NCBI GenBank assembly: GCA_014655195.1
Contig: BNBH01000046.1
Coordinates: forward strand, 1-39,217
Source of the DNA: Streptomyces cellulosae
GTDB taxonomy: Bacteria > Actinomycetota > Actinomycetes > Streptomycetales > Streptomycetaceae
DNA length: 39,217 nt
Direction of reading: 5' to 3'
The notes under the pieces were generated by a model. That model did no database searches and was not told the origin of the DNA. It saw only the letters and a program-made list of their open reading frames with translations. Positions 25,609-33,949 of the stretch are shown piece after piece; the first letter of the stretch is position 1, and each line of letters starts with the position of its first letter. Position numbers and translations under genes: made by a program.

Positions 25609-25636
25609 ACGCGTCCGCCCCAGTCGACGGACGCGT
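25609..25636 (+). terminator. Hairpin after second jetD
   Basis: ACGCGTCCG (25609-25617) pairs perfectly with CGGACGCGT (25628-25636) around a 10-nt loop, followed by an A/T-rich stretch (ATATTTGG). It is a likely terminator of the truncated Wadjet locus. Confidence 0.6.
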
Positions 25637-25892
25637 ATATTTGGCACAAGGTTCACCTATTTTAAGTCATTCTGATGACTAGCCGCATATCTCCCTGGCA
25701 AACGCTCTTGCCGCCTTGCACAGACCGTTACGATGGCCGCATCAGTTTCCTGACACCAAGTCAGCCTTGCGTCTCGAGAATGGCGTTCACGCCACGGGAA
25801 CGACACATACGCCCGCCGGATCCGGCGCGGCGCGTACATGCGGTTGACGCTCAGTCACTGGGCGTCTGCTTCGAGGATCTACGGGGTGGGTC
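25637..25892 (+). promoter_or_regulatory. Leader region of the NA37-RelA/SpoT-membrane operon
   Basis: No gene is visible. The segment is less GC-rich than its surroundings near 25640-25680 (CACCTATTTTAAGTCATTC). A weak promoter-like pair, TTGCCG (25708) and TACGAT (25729), has 15-nt spacing. The ribosome-binding site GGGGTGGG lies just before the ATG at 25893. Confidence 0.3.
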
Positions 25893-26999
25893 ATGTCGGG
25901 CGAATTCGCTCAACTCGTTGTTGACGAGACCATCTTTCACCTGGTCCCAACGCGCAGGCGGAACGACCCGGTACCAGCGCAAATCCAGTTCAGCGAAGCC
26001 GTGTGCAACCTCAGCGAGGATGTGCGCGGCAAGATCCAGGCCAACTTCCGCGGCGCGCTCGCATCCCACGGGCGCCCGGTCGTAGAAGAGCTCGAGGTCA
26101 AGAAGTCGAACCTGCCGGACCGCGTCTATGAGTACCTCGTCGAGCAGCGTGACCTGGTCAGCGTCTCCACCGACCTGGCCGAACTCCTCTTCGAAAGCCA
26201 GCGCGGCAACAGCCCCGCCGGGCTGCTCCTCGTAGCCTCAGCGAGCCTTGCCGGCAAGAGGGCACTGCTCATCGTGAAACTGGAACAGGAGGGCGGGTTC
26301 CGGGTCGAGGAGGTGCTCGTCGACGGCAAACGCACCTTCGACATGAACTACTTCGCCAACCTCCTGATGACCGAGCACAACAAGATCTACAAGGCCGCCC
26401 TGTTCTGCGTCGACGGAATCCCCGACGATGGCCCCATCGAGGGATGGGCAGCCGACAAGCAACTCGGCGGCAAGATGGCGCAGTTCTGGCTGCAGGCCTT
26501 CCTCGGCTGCCGGCAGAAGGAAGACCCCAAGCGCGTCACCCAGACATTCCACGAAGCGGCGGTCGACTGGGTCGACCAAAAGGTCGACGACCCCGAGAAG
26601 AGCGTCGACTACCTGATGGCCGTCCTGGTCGAGCTCCGCTCCAACACCGCCACCCTCGACCCGACCGCATTCGCCGCCAATCACCTCGACCTGCAAGACC
26701 AGGACAGCTTCCTCACCTACCTGGCCAGCAAGGACATCCCCACGGGCAGCTTCGACAAGGACATCGCGCGGGTGGCTCCACGCCTCAGCGAGCTACAGAT
26801 CGGCTTCAAGAGCGGCATCTCCATCGTCACACCCGTCAACCGGGTACGCGAGGACATCAGAATCGAAGACCACTCCGACGGCACCTCCACGGTCACCGTC
26901 AAAGGCAAGATCACCTCCACGCGCAGCCACTACAGCCCCCGCAAACTCGACGCCCCGCACACAGACGGCCAGGCACCCGGGACGGACATAACCGGGTGA
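25893..26999 (+). CDS. Nucleoid-associated protein, NA37/NdpA (YejK)-like
   Basis: The predicted protein is 368 aa, about the usual 335-370 aa of the family (PF04245). Its start FAQLVVDETIFHLVP, the LLFESQRGNSPAGLLLV segment and the C-terminal GFKSGISIVTP match the pattern I know for NdpA/YejK proteins, which bind DNA; in E. coli YejK also touches topoisomerase IV. Basic patches (KKSNLPDRVYEYL) and a TVKGKITSTRSHYSPRKL tail fit nucleic-acid contact. ATG 25893 follows GGGGTGGG. The stop overlaps the next start (GTGA at 26996-26999), so it is coupled to the RelA/SpoT-like gene. In that context it may be the sensor of foreign or altered DNA (inference). Confidence 0.7.
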   Translation: MSGEFAQLVVDETIFHLVPTRRRNDPVPAQIQFSEAVCNLSEDVRGKIQANFRGALASHGRPVVEELEVKKSNLPDRVYEYLVEQRDLVSVSTDLAELLFESQRGNSPAGLLLVASASLAGKRALLIVKLEQEGGFRVEEVLVDGKRTFDMNYFANLLMTEHNKIYKAALFCVDGIPDDGPIEGWAADKQLGGKMAQFWLQAFLGCRQKEDPKRVTQTFHEAAVDWVDQKVDDPEKSVDYLMAVLVELRSNTATLDPTAFAANHLDLQDQDSFLTYLASKDIPTGSFDKDIARVAPRLSELQIGFKSGISIVTPVNRVREDIRIEDHSDGTSTVTVKGKITSTRSHYSPRKLDAPHTDGQAPGTDITG

Positions 27000-27985
27000 G
27001 CACGGTCAACGACGCCTTCCACCGGTACCAGGCCGAACTCCCCAGCATCCGCAAAGCAGCACAGCTCACCGCCGCCCTCCTGCGACGCAAGACCGCCCGC
27101 GCCCACATCACCTGCGAGGTGACCTCCCGAGCCAAGGAGATCGGCAGCTTCGTCACCAAGGCCTACCACAAGGAATACGCCGACCCCTGGACGCAGATCA
27201 CGGACAAAGCAGGTGTCCGCATCACCGTCCAGCACCACGGCTTTCTCGACCAAGCCCTCCAGGTCGTCAAGGACAACCTGACACTGGTCGAAGACCCCCA
27301 GGACTACCGGGACCAAGAGGACGTCGAAGGCCAGTACACCCTGCAGTACCCCCGGCTACACGTCCAGGTTCTCGCTGTCGGCGACCTCACTGACGGTGAC
27401 GGCCAGCCGTACCAGTGCGAGATCCAAATCCGCACCGAAGCAACCGACTTATGGGCACGTATGTCCCACCGGTTGCTCTACAAAACAGGCACCACCGACG
27501 TACCCCGCGATGTCAGTAGGTCGCTGTACCGTTTGATCGCCCTGGTCGAACTGTACGACCTCGAGGTCGAACGGGGGGTAGACGTCTTGGCACAGCACCC
27601 TGACTTCACCCGCACCAACCGACTTCTGGACGAAGCAGAGTTCCTGTACCGCACCTTCACCGAGCACGAGTACCGGCGCGACCTGTCCGAAGACATCATC
27701 GACGTCCTGATCGAGACCGTCGAGCACGAACCCGACTACCCGAACAAGTTAGCCCAGTTCACCGAAGAGTACCGCCAGCAGCTTGAAGCTGCGTACCGCG
27801 ACTACGGCCCCACCAGCGACCTCTTCTTAAGCCACGGCCGCTACGTACTGGCCAGCCAGCCGGAAAGCCTGATCATCTTCGAGCGCCTCACCGCCGCCAA
27901 GATGCTGTTACGGGGCGTGTGGTACGACGAACTACCCGAAATCATGCTCAGCGACATGGCAGAAATCTGGAGCGTCTACCTGTGA
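26996..27985 (+). CDS. Divergent RelA/SpoT-fold nucleotidyltransferase
   Basis: The predicted protein is 329 aa, starting at GTG 26996. A RelA/SpoT synthetase-like domain covers about residues 35-170. Recognisable parts are a basic helix (VTSRAKEIGSFVTKAYHKEY), ITDKAGVRI (D70, R75), and the catalytic YQCEIQIRTEATDLWARMSH (E142, Q144) ending LLYKT. There is no HD hydrolase, TGS or ACT domain. The acceptor motif usual in (p)ppGpp synthetases, GYxSxH, is replaced here by YPRLHVQV, so the product may not be ppGpp. The C-terminal half (170-329) is helical and unknown. It overlaps both neighbours by GTGA. Related small proteins act as toxic synthetases or phage-defence enzymes (toxSAS, CapRel); which applies here cannot be told from sequence. 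Confidence 0.8.
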   Translation: MSTVNDAFHRYQAELPSIRKAAQLTAALLRRKTARAHITCEVTSRAKEIGSFVTKAYHKEYADPWTQITDKAGVRITVQHHGFLDQALQVVKDNLTLVEDPQDYRDQEDVEGQYTLQYPRLHVQVLAVGDLTDGDGQPYQCEIQIRTEATDLWARMSHRLLYKTGTTDVPRDVSRSLYRLIALVELYDLEVERGVDVLAQHPDFTRTNRLLDEAEFLYRTFTEHEYRRDLSEDIIDVLIETVEHEPDYPNKLAQFTEEYRQQLEAAYRDYGPTSDLFLSHGRYVLASQPESLIIFERLTAAKMLLRGVWYDELPEIMLSDMAEIWSVYL

Positions 27986-28611
27986 CCCGACCGCCGCAGC
28001 CCGAACCCTCCTCGGTCGTGGCCGCCACCGCCATGTTCGTCGAAGTACTCGTCGTGGGCATCGGCTTCCTCACCGGCCTGTGCATCCTGACCGCCGCCAT
28101 CGCCGGTCCCGACAACACCCGCAAACTCGCTCCCGTCGGCGGCACACCCCTCGCGGCCGGCGCAGCCCTCGCGTTCGCCTACGCCTTAGGCATCCTGATC
28201 GACCGCGCCGCCGACACCGCCCTCACCCCCGCACGACGCAAACTGCGCGCCCAGTCCTTTCCCACATCCGCCGCCTACGCACAGGCCCGCCTAAAGCTCA
28301 CCGAGAGCCCTACCCTGGTGGCCCGCGCCGACTACGCCCGCTCCCGCCTGCGGATCTGCCGCGGCTGGGTCCTCAACTGCATCCTGATCACCCTGGCCAC
28401 CGACCTCGCACTGTGGCGCTACTCCGTTGAACACCGAGCACTGCTGCTGACTACGACCAACGTCCTGGGCGTCCTGGCGGCCCTCGGCTTCTACCTGTCG
28501 TGGCACACCATCACCGCCACCGGCTACCGCAAGCTCGCCATCCAGACCGCGCATGCCGCCACGCCGACCGTGCCCGCCCAGCCCTCGACCCCTGCACCGC
28601 AGACTCCCTGA
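27982..28611 (+). CDS. Four-helix membrane protein, putative effector
   Basis: The predicted protein is 209 aa, starting at GTG 27982 within the preceding stop. Four hydrophobic segments are seen: about 18-42, 56-74, 128-145 and 153-175. Between the second and third lies a basic soluble stretch (PARRKLRAQSF to RSRLRICRG), and the tail is Pro/Thr-rich. I do not recognise a named family. It is translationally coupled to the RelA/SpoT-like gene, as membrane effectors are coupled to nucleotide synthetases in CBASS-like and Pycsar systems; this is why I call it a putative effector. It could instead be a membrane anchor or an antitoxin-like partner. Confidence 0.75.
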   Translation: MTRPPQPEPSSVVAATAMFVEVLVVGIGFLTGLCILTAAIAGPDNTRKLAPVGGTPLAAGAALAFAYALGILIDRAADTALTPARRKLRAQSFPTSAAYAQARLKLTESPTLVARADYARSRLRICRGWVLNCILITLATDLALWRYSVEHRALLLTTTNVLGVLAALGFYLSWHTITATGYRKLAIQTAHAATPTVPAQPSTPAPQTP

Positions 28612-28724
28612 CCTCTCTGCCGGGCCCTGCATCCCGCACACGAGGACGGCTGAGACAGTGGGGGAGAACTGCCAGAATCGGATGAGCCCCCACCGGCAGG
28701 CCGCGGATCGCCCGGAGACCCTTC

Positions 28725-31235
28725 ATGCAACCACCCACATCCCAGGCGCTCCGCCACCAGCCGCTGACGGGCCAGGAACTGCTCGATCTCCATGTGCAGC
28801 CACCCTCCGGCCGTAACCGGAACGAGCCCCTGCCTCTGCACCCGCATCAAGAAGAAGCCCTCCGCAGGATCCTCAAGCATCTCCACCGGCCCGGCACCCG
28901 CGGGCTGTACGTGGCGGCGACCGGCACCGGCAAGACCCTCGTCGCCAGCCGCGTGGCTCACCGGCTGGCGCGTCGGCTGCTGTTCGTCGTCCCCACTCTC
29001 GACCTTGCCGCGCAGACCGCGCTGGCCCTGCGCGACGACGGTCACCGAGAGCCCGTCGTCATCGTCTCCTCCATGGATGCCGCCGCCCACGACACCCTGG
29101 TCGACGCACAGGTCGCCTCCGTCACCGACTACCACCTTCTGGCCTCCCTGCTCGCAGCCGTCGATTCCGCCCCAGACGCACTGCCCGGCCTGGCAGTAGT
29201 GTGCACCTACGACTCCCTGGACAAGATCGAGCAGACCCGCAGCACACGCTTCGAAATGCCGCCGTTCGACCTGGCGGTCATGGACGAGGCACACCGGATC
29301 GCGGGGCGGACCGACAAGAAGTGGGCGGTCGTCAACGACGCCCAGCGCATCCGCGCGGACCGTCGCCTCTACATGACCGCCACCCCCCGCATCTTCGCCG
29401 CACCCGAACTGGCCGAGTCCGCTGACACCACCCGTCGACGCCGCCGTGCTACCGAGCCGAACCGGGACACGGAGGTGGACGCGTTCGCCAACTCCATGGA
29501 CAACGAGGCCGTCTACGGAAAGAAGGTCTTCGAGTACCCCCTCGCCCAGGCGGTGGAAGACGGCCGGGCGGCGGACTACCGCATCGTGGTGCCCACCCTC
29601 ACCGACGCCGACCTGCGCCGCCGCCTCAACCTGCCCTTCCCGAGCAGCGCCCCCGCCGCCGCCCGGGCCGGCGACGACAACGAAGGGGACAGTGCGCTGC
29701 GCACCACCGCCCTGCACCTGTCCGTCCTGCGCGCCATGACCGAGCACGGTCTGAAGAAGGTGCTGGTCTACTTCAAGCTCGTCTCCGACGCCCGCCGCTT
29801 CGCCCGCGAACTCCCGCACACGCTGCGCCTGCTGGCCCGCACCGACCCCGGCCTCGTCCCGGACATCACCCCCAAGGTGTTCTTCGCCCACGGCGAGCAC
29901 ACCCCCGCCCAGCGCGCTGACACCTTCACCGCGTTCGCGGCCGCCGACTGCGCGATCCTCGCCAACTCCCGCCTGATCGCTGAAGGCGTCGACATCCCCA
30001 GCGTCGACGCCGTCGTTTTCGCCGACCCCACCCGCAGCGTCATCCGCTGCGTCCAGGCCCTCGGCCGCGCCTTGCGTCTCGACGTGAGCGGCAAGACCGC
30101 CTCACTGATCGTCCCCGTCTACGTCCCGCCCGGCGCCGACGGCGAGAACATCCTCGGCACCGCCTACGAGCCGGTGTGGGCGATCGCCTGCGCGCTGGCC
30201 AGCCACGACCACCGCATCCTCGAGCGCCTGCCCGACAAGGCCAACCGTCTCCCCAGAGAGACCAGCGACGTCATCGAACGCCGCTGGCACTTCGATTTCA
30301 CCGTCCACCCCGAACGCATCGCCCAGGCGATGGATCTGGCGTCTTTCGACCCCCGCGAGGCGGCGGTCTCCCGCTCCCGCCGCCTGGGGCTCGCCGCCGC
30401 CCAGTCCTACCGCGACCAGTACGGCCACCTCGACGTACCCGCCCACTACACCGACCCCACCGGCTACAAACTCGGCACCTTCATCACCACCATGCGCGAC
30501 GCCCGGACCGCCGGCCGCCTCGAAGCCGACTGGACCGCCGAACTCGACGCCCTCGGCATGATCTGGGACAAGCACGACGCCGCCTGGCGCGCCCGCCTGA
30601 CCGCCGCCGCCGACTACCTGCGCACCCACGGCCACCTCGCCGCCCCCGCCACCACCCCCGTCGGAGCCTGGCTCGCCGAACAACGCCACCTCGCAGCCAA
30701 GAACCAGCTCGCTCAGGCCCGCGCCGACGCCCTGACCGCCCTCGCACCCGACTGGCGCCTGCCCCACGGCGCGGACTGGCACCGCAAATACCACCTGCTG
30801 CGCACGCACCTCGCATCCGGAGCCGACCCCGCCACCTTGACTCGCGACACCCGGCTCGGCGGCGTGAAGATCGGCTCCTGGCTGGCCCGCCAGCTCACCA
30901 CCTGGTCGGCCCTCGCTGATGGCCAGCAGCAGCTGATGACCGCCCTCGGCCTCACTCCCGATAACAACCCGCTCGCCCCCGCCCGCCGGGCCCGCCGCAC
31001 CTTCGAACAGACCGTCCAGCTCCTGGAACTCTTCCTGCACCGCGAAGGCCGCGCCCCCGCCGCCCGCGAGAGCGTCCGCGTCGACGGCGACACCGTCAAG
31101 ATCGGCGCCTGGCTCGCCAAGACCCGCACCAAGCACCGCACCGGTCAGCTCCCCGACGACCATGTCCGTCTGGTTGCCGCGCTCTTCGACGGAGACTGGA
31201 CGGCCGAGAACGCCACCCCGACCGTCCTGGCGTAG
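28725..31235 (+). CDS. DEAD/DEAH helicase with HA repeats (telomere-associated helicase type)
   Basis: The predicted protein is 836 aa. Superfamily 2 motifs are clear: ATGTGKT (65-71), DEAH (187-190), TATPR (218-222), then the C-terminal helicase domain with ILANSRLIAEGVDIPS and QALGRALRL. After about residue 545 come helicase-associated (HA) repeats with the W-xx-xx-L/Y-xx-GH pattern (SYRDQYGHLDVP; YLRTHGHLAAP) and KIGSWLA/KIGAWLA segments. Proteins of this build (TtrA-like) are common near the ends of linear Streptomyces replicons and are linked to conjugal transfer; here that link is by resemblance only. The start ATG 28725 has GGAG 7 nt upstream. It follows the membrane-protein gene by 113 nt, so may be a separate unit. 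Confidence 0.87.
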   Translation: MQPPTSQALRHQPLTGQELLDLHVQPPSGRNRNEPLPLHPHQEEALRRILKHLHRPGTRGLYVAATGTGKTLVASRVAHRLARRLLFVVPTLDLAAQTALALRDDGHREPVVIVSSMDAAAHDTLVDAQVASVTDYHLLASLLAAVDSAPDALPGLAVVCTYDSLDKIEQTRSTRFEMPPFDLAVMDEAHRIAGRTDKKWAVVNDAQRIRADRRLYMTATPRIFAAPELAESADTTRRRRRATEPNRDTEVDAFANSMDNEAVYGKKVFEYPLAQAVEDGRAADYRIVVPTLTDADLRRRLNLPFPSSAPAAARAGDDNEGDSALRTTALHLSVLRAMTEHGLKKVLVYFKLVSDARRFARELPHTLRLLARTDPGLVPDITPKVFFAHGEHTPAQRADTFTAFAAADCAILANSRLIAEGVDIPSVDAVVFADPTRSVIRCVQALGRALRLDVSGKTASLIVPVYVPPGADGENILGTAYEPVWAIACALASHDHRILERLPDKANRLPRETSDVIERRWHFDFTVHPERIAQAMDLASFDPREAAVSRSRRLGLAAAQSYRDQYGHLDVPAHYTDPTGYKLGTFITTMRDARTAGRLEADWTAELDALGMIWDKHDAAWRARLTAAADYLRTHGHLAAPATTPVGAWLAEQRHLAAKNQLAQARADALTALAPDWRLPHGADWHRKYHLLRTHLASGADPATLTRDTRLGGVKIGSWLARQLTTWSALADGQQQLMTALGLTPDNNPLAPARRARRTFEQTVQLLELFLHREGRAPAARESVRVDGDTVKIGAWLAKTRTKHRTGQLPDDHVRLVAALFDGDWTAENATPTVLA

Positions 31236-31483
31236 CCGCTCCCGCAGACCCCATCGCCTCGCGGACCCGGTCCACGAGGTGTGCCGCGGTCGTACTGTAC
31301 GCGGAACGTGCAACGGGATCGGCTGCGCCAGGCGGTGCGGTCGCGCCGTCGGTTCCCTCGGCGCCCGCGTGCAGTGTTGCCCGCCCCGAGAGCCGGCCGG
31401 AGCCGGTGAGATCCCCGTCCACTCGTGCCGCACCGGGCGTCGCGACTGCGCAGAACGGCTAGCCGGAGCCGGACGCGGGTGTG
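31236..31483. other. Gap between convergent genes
   Basis: I see no gene and no strong hairpin between the helicase stop and the stop of the CoiA-like gene. Confidence 0.4.
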
Positions 31484-32320
31484 TCACGTCCGGCGCCACC
31501 GCGCTGCCCGGACGGGTGTACTCCTGGGCATGAAACCGTCGCGCAGCAGCCTCCTGTACGCGGCGTTGGCATTGTTGATCGGCTGCTCGGGATGCGGCGG
31601 GATGTATGCCGGGACGTAGGAGCGGGCGGTCCACCACACCGTGCCGTCCGGGCCGGTATGGGCATGGACCCCTCCCTGAAGAATCCACCGGATCGCATCG
31701 TCCAAGGAGCAGCTGATGCGGGTCCACGTCGCTTTCGTCTTCACCGTGTGGCGCGGCCCAGGTGTAGCGCGCCATTCCATGGCGCACCGTCCATGCGTGC
31801 CCGCAGTCCCTGGGGGCGCTACCCGCAGGGAGGGCACGCCGCGCTCCCACGGCCGCTTCTCCATCGCCACCCAGCACACCGCCACACCGTCCGCCGCGTA
31901 GCGGTCCGTCCGCATCCGAGCGTCCTGCGGCGTCATGGGCGACAACTGCGCCTCCAGCGCCATGAACGGCCGGTCCTGCTCATCGAAGACCAGCACGTCG
32001 GCACGCCAGGTCCGGGCTTCGTTGCCGACCTCCAGCTCAGCTCTGAAGCCTGCCGCCCGGGCGGCGGTGGCCAGCTCCAGCTTCAGCAGGTGATGCGCCG
32101 GCGACTCGTTCGCCAGCGCGCAGTCGCGTGGCCGCACCTGGTGGTAGAAGTGCCTGGCTCGGTGCGGGGAGATGCGCGCGAACACCCTTCCTCGGCACTC
32201 CGGACATGCCAGCTCCAGCCCTTTCACGCGGTGGACGTCCGCCCAGGACTGGCCACAGCCGAGATCGTCCAGCGACGCATCCAGCAGGCCCGAGCCCGCA
32301 TGCACGGCGGTGTACCCCAT
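31484..32320 (-). CDS. CoiA-like nuclease-domain protein
   Basis: The predicted protein is 278 aa, starting at ATG 32320 behind a strong AGGGGG ribosome-binding site. It has the CoiA order: a zinc-type CPEC segment with HRARHFYHQ, the helix ESPAHHLLKLELATAARAAG, then WRADVLVFDEQ and FMALEAQLSP (D and ExQ of a restriction-like nuclease fold), and TDRYAADGVAVCWV. Competence CoiA helps process incoming DNA; in Streptomyces such genes are typical of accessory DNA. It is more canonical than the homologue at 19648-20775, because the N-terminal Cys segment is present. Confidence 0.78.
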   Translation of the reverse strand: MGYTAVHAGSGLLDASLDDLGCGQSWADVHRVKGLELACPECRGRVFARISPHRARHFYHQVRPRDCALANESPAHHLLKLELATAARAAGFRAELEVGNEARTWRADVLVFDEQDRPFMALEAQLSPMTPQDARMRTDRYAADGVAVCWVAMEKRPWERGVPSLRVAPPGTAGTHGRCAMEWRATPGPRHTVKTKATWTRISCSLDDAIRWILQGGVHAHTGPDGTVWWTARSYVPAYIPPHPEQPINNANAAYRRLLRDGFMPRSTPVRAARWRRT

Positions 32321-32771
32321 CAGCCCCCTCCCGTGTGGCCCGAGAAGGACAGCATCCCCTCGTGCCGGGACGGCGATACACCGGATGAGGACGCGCGGCT
32401 CCGCTGTTCGTGCGCAGCTGAGCCGATCCGGCTGGCCGCTGGCGGTGCCCGGCGGCGGCAGCATCGGCCGGACACAGGGCACGCCGCCGGGCGGGTCCAT
32501 TCGCTCCCACGACCGACTCGCTCCGGTGAGGAGCGATGCCCCTGGCCGCCACGCCCAGCGGCATCACCGTGCCGGGACCGACCAATGAGGCCCCCTGCCG
32601 CCGTCTACGTGTCCACAACAGACCGCAGTGCCGCGGCGGTTCACGCGGTGAGCTCGTCGTCCTCCTCGTCGTCTTCTTCTTCGTCTCACACCGGCCCGAC
32701 TCCACCGCCCCTCTGGGGCCCGGCCCGGTACCGGCCCGCCGGGCCCGACCGCAGGCATCTAGCCTTTCAGA
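32321..32771. other. Gap with a TCN trinucleotide tract
   Basis: No gene is convincing here. Bases 32655-32687 are eleven TCN triplets in a row (TCG, TCC or TCT), a simple pyrimidine-rich tract on the forward strand. It lies about 85 nt upstream of the next start, so it is not translated in that gene. It might form a leader structure or be a slippage-prone spacer. Confidence 0.4.
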
Positions 32772-33359
32772 ATGGACAAGCAGTGGTTCCAACCGGACCA
32801 GCCGACGGAAGGCGAGGAGACCGCCCGGCACTTCGTCCGAGTGTGGGCGGAAGCGGTCATCCGCCAGGCCCGGCGCACCCGGGAAACCCGGCAGGTCAGC
32901 GCCGACAACTCGCGGGCTTACGACCGCGCTGAGGACTTCAGCCCAGGCCCTGAGCAACTTGAGCTCGACTTCCGTACGCAGTGGGCAGAGGAACACCTTC
33001 TGGTGTGGTGCGCCCACCAGCTGGAACGGTGGCGCGGACGCCTGGCACGGGAGCGAGGCGAGACGCCGCCGCCGGAAGACACCGACCTCAAGCTTGCTCG
33101 GGATGCGCTGGAGCACTTGGACGAGGCCTCCTTCGCAGACGACGAGGCCCGCTCTCCGGCGCACAAGGGGCCCGCCGGTCGGGCCCTTCGCGGTCTGCCC
33201 GGTCAACGGCTGCGCCTGTCGCTCGGCGGTGACAGTCTCTTCGAGGTGCTGGACCCGGAGCGGCTGGACCAGAAGGCCCTCGAGGTCGTGAAGTCCGTCG
33301 AACAGGAGCTGGCCGACCGGGCGGTGGCCGCCTACGAGGATCTCGTCGGCGGACGGTGA
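32772..33359 (+). CDS. Hypothetical protein, 195 aa
   Basis: The frame starts at ATG 32772 and encodes a charged, mainly helical protein (FVRVWAEAVIRQARRTRE; QWAEEHLLVWCAHQLERW; DALEHLDEASFADDEA). There is no signal peptide or membrane segment. I know of no named domain. Third-position GC and a sensible N-terminus support a real gene. Confidence 0.6.
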   Translation: MDKQWFQPDQPTEGEETARHFVRVWAEAVIRQARRTRETRQVSADNSRAYDRAEDFSPGPEQLELDFRTQWAEEHLLVWCAHQLERWRGRLARERGETPPPEDTDLKLARDALEHLDEASFADDEARSPAHKGPAGRALRGLPGQRLRLSLGGDSLFEVLDPERLDQKALEVVKSVEQELADRAVAAYEDLVGGR

Positions 33360-33949
33360 GACTCGCCGCGCGCCCGCGGCCTTCGGAGGGGGAAGCGGGT
33401 GGCCCGTCCGGGCAACGTGCGAGGAGCGCGGACGGGCTCCAGCTCAGATTGTTCCTGACTGGCCGTGCCGGCAGACGCCGACATGCCGGAACCCTTCGTC
33501 CGTCGGTCACCGTCACGATGACCGACAAACCGAAAGTGCCGACGCCCACCGTCCCCGGGCCAGCGAGGGCCTTCTTCCTGTGCGCGGGCTCAGCGGGGTT
33601 CGGTGAAGCCTGGCAGGCTCCAGCGGCACGAAAGTCCACCCGCTACCAGGTGCGGCATCGTGCAGCAGGCCCCGGAAGCACTCGCCGCCGACGGGCCGTA
33701 CGGTGACCTCACAGCCTTGGCCGCGCCGAGCCTCCAGCGCGGCCAGCGCCCGCCGGCGGTCCTTCTCGTCGACGGTGACGTGAGGATGGGATGGTAGAAT
33801 TGCTGGACGGTCCTGCCGGTCGGCACTTTCACTCGACCGAGTAGCGCACCGAGCCACCCCACGTCTCAGGTGGCAGACCTTGAGTCATCTGTGCGGTTTT
33901 CGGGGTAAAGCAGGGGACAACGACAGCAGCCACCAGGCAGGCTTGCCGC
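33360..33949. other. Gap with a possible reverse-strand fragment
   Basis: On the reverse strand a frame from about 33800 to 33600 looks protein-like (HPHVTVDEKDRRRALAALEA; CEVTVRPVGGECFRGLLHDA) but has no good start, and its last 35 residues lose this character. It is probably a decayed fragment of an unknown gene. The remainder shows no feature. Confidence 0.3.

Noticed and set aside
26996..27985. Housekeeping (p)ppGpp synthetase/hydrolase
   Set aside because: It lacks the HD, TGS and ACT domains of Rel, has an altered acceptor motif, and is embedded in an accessory operon.
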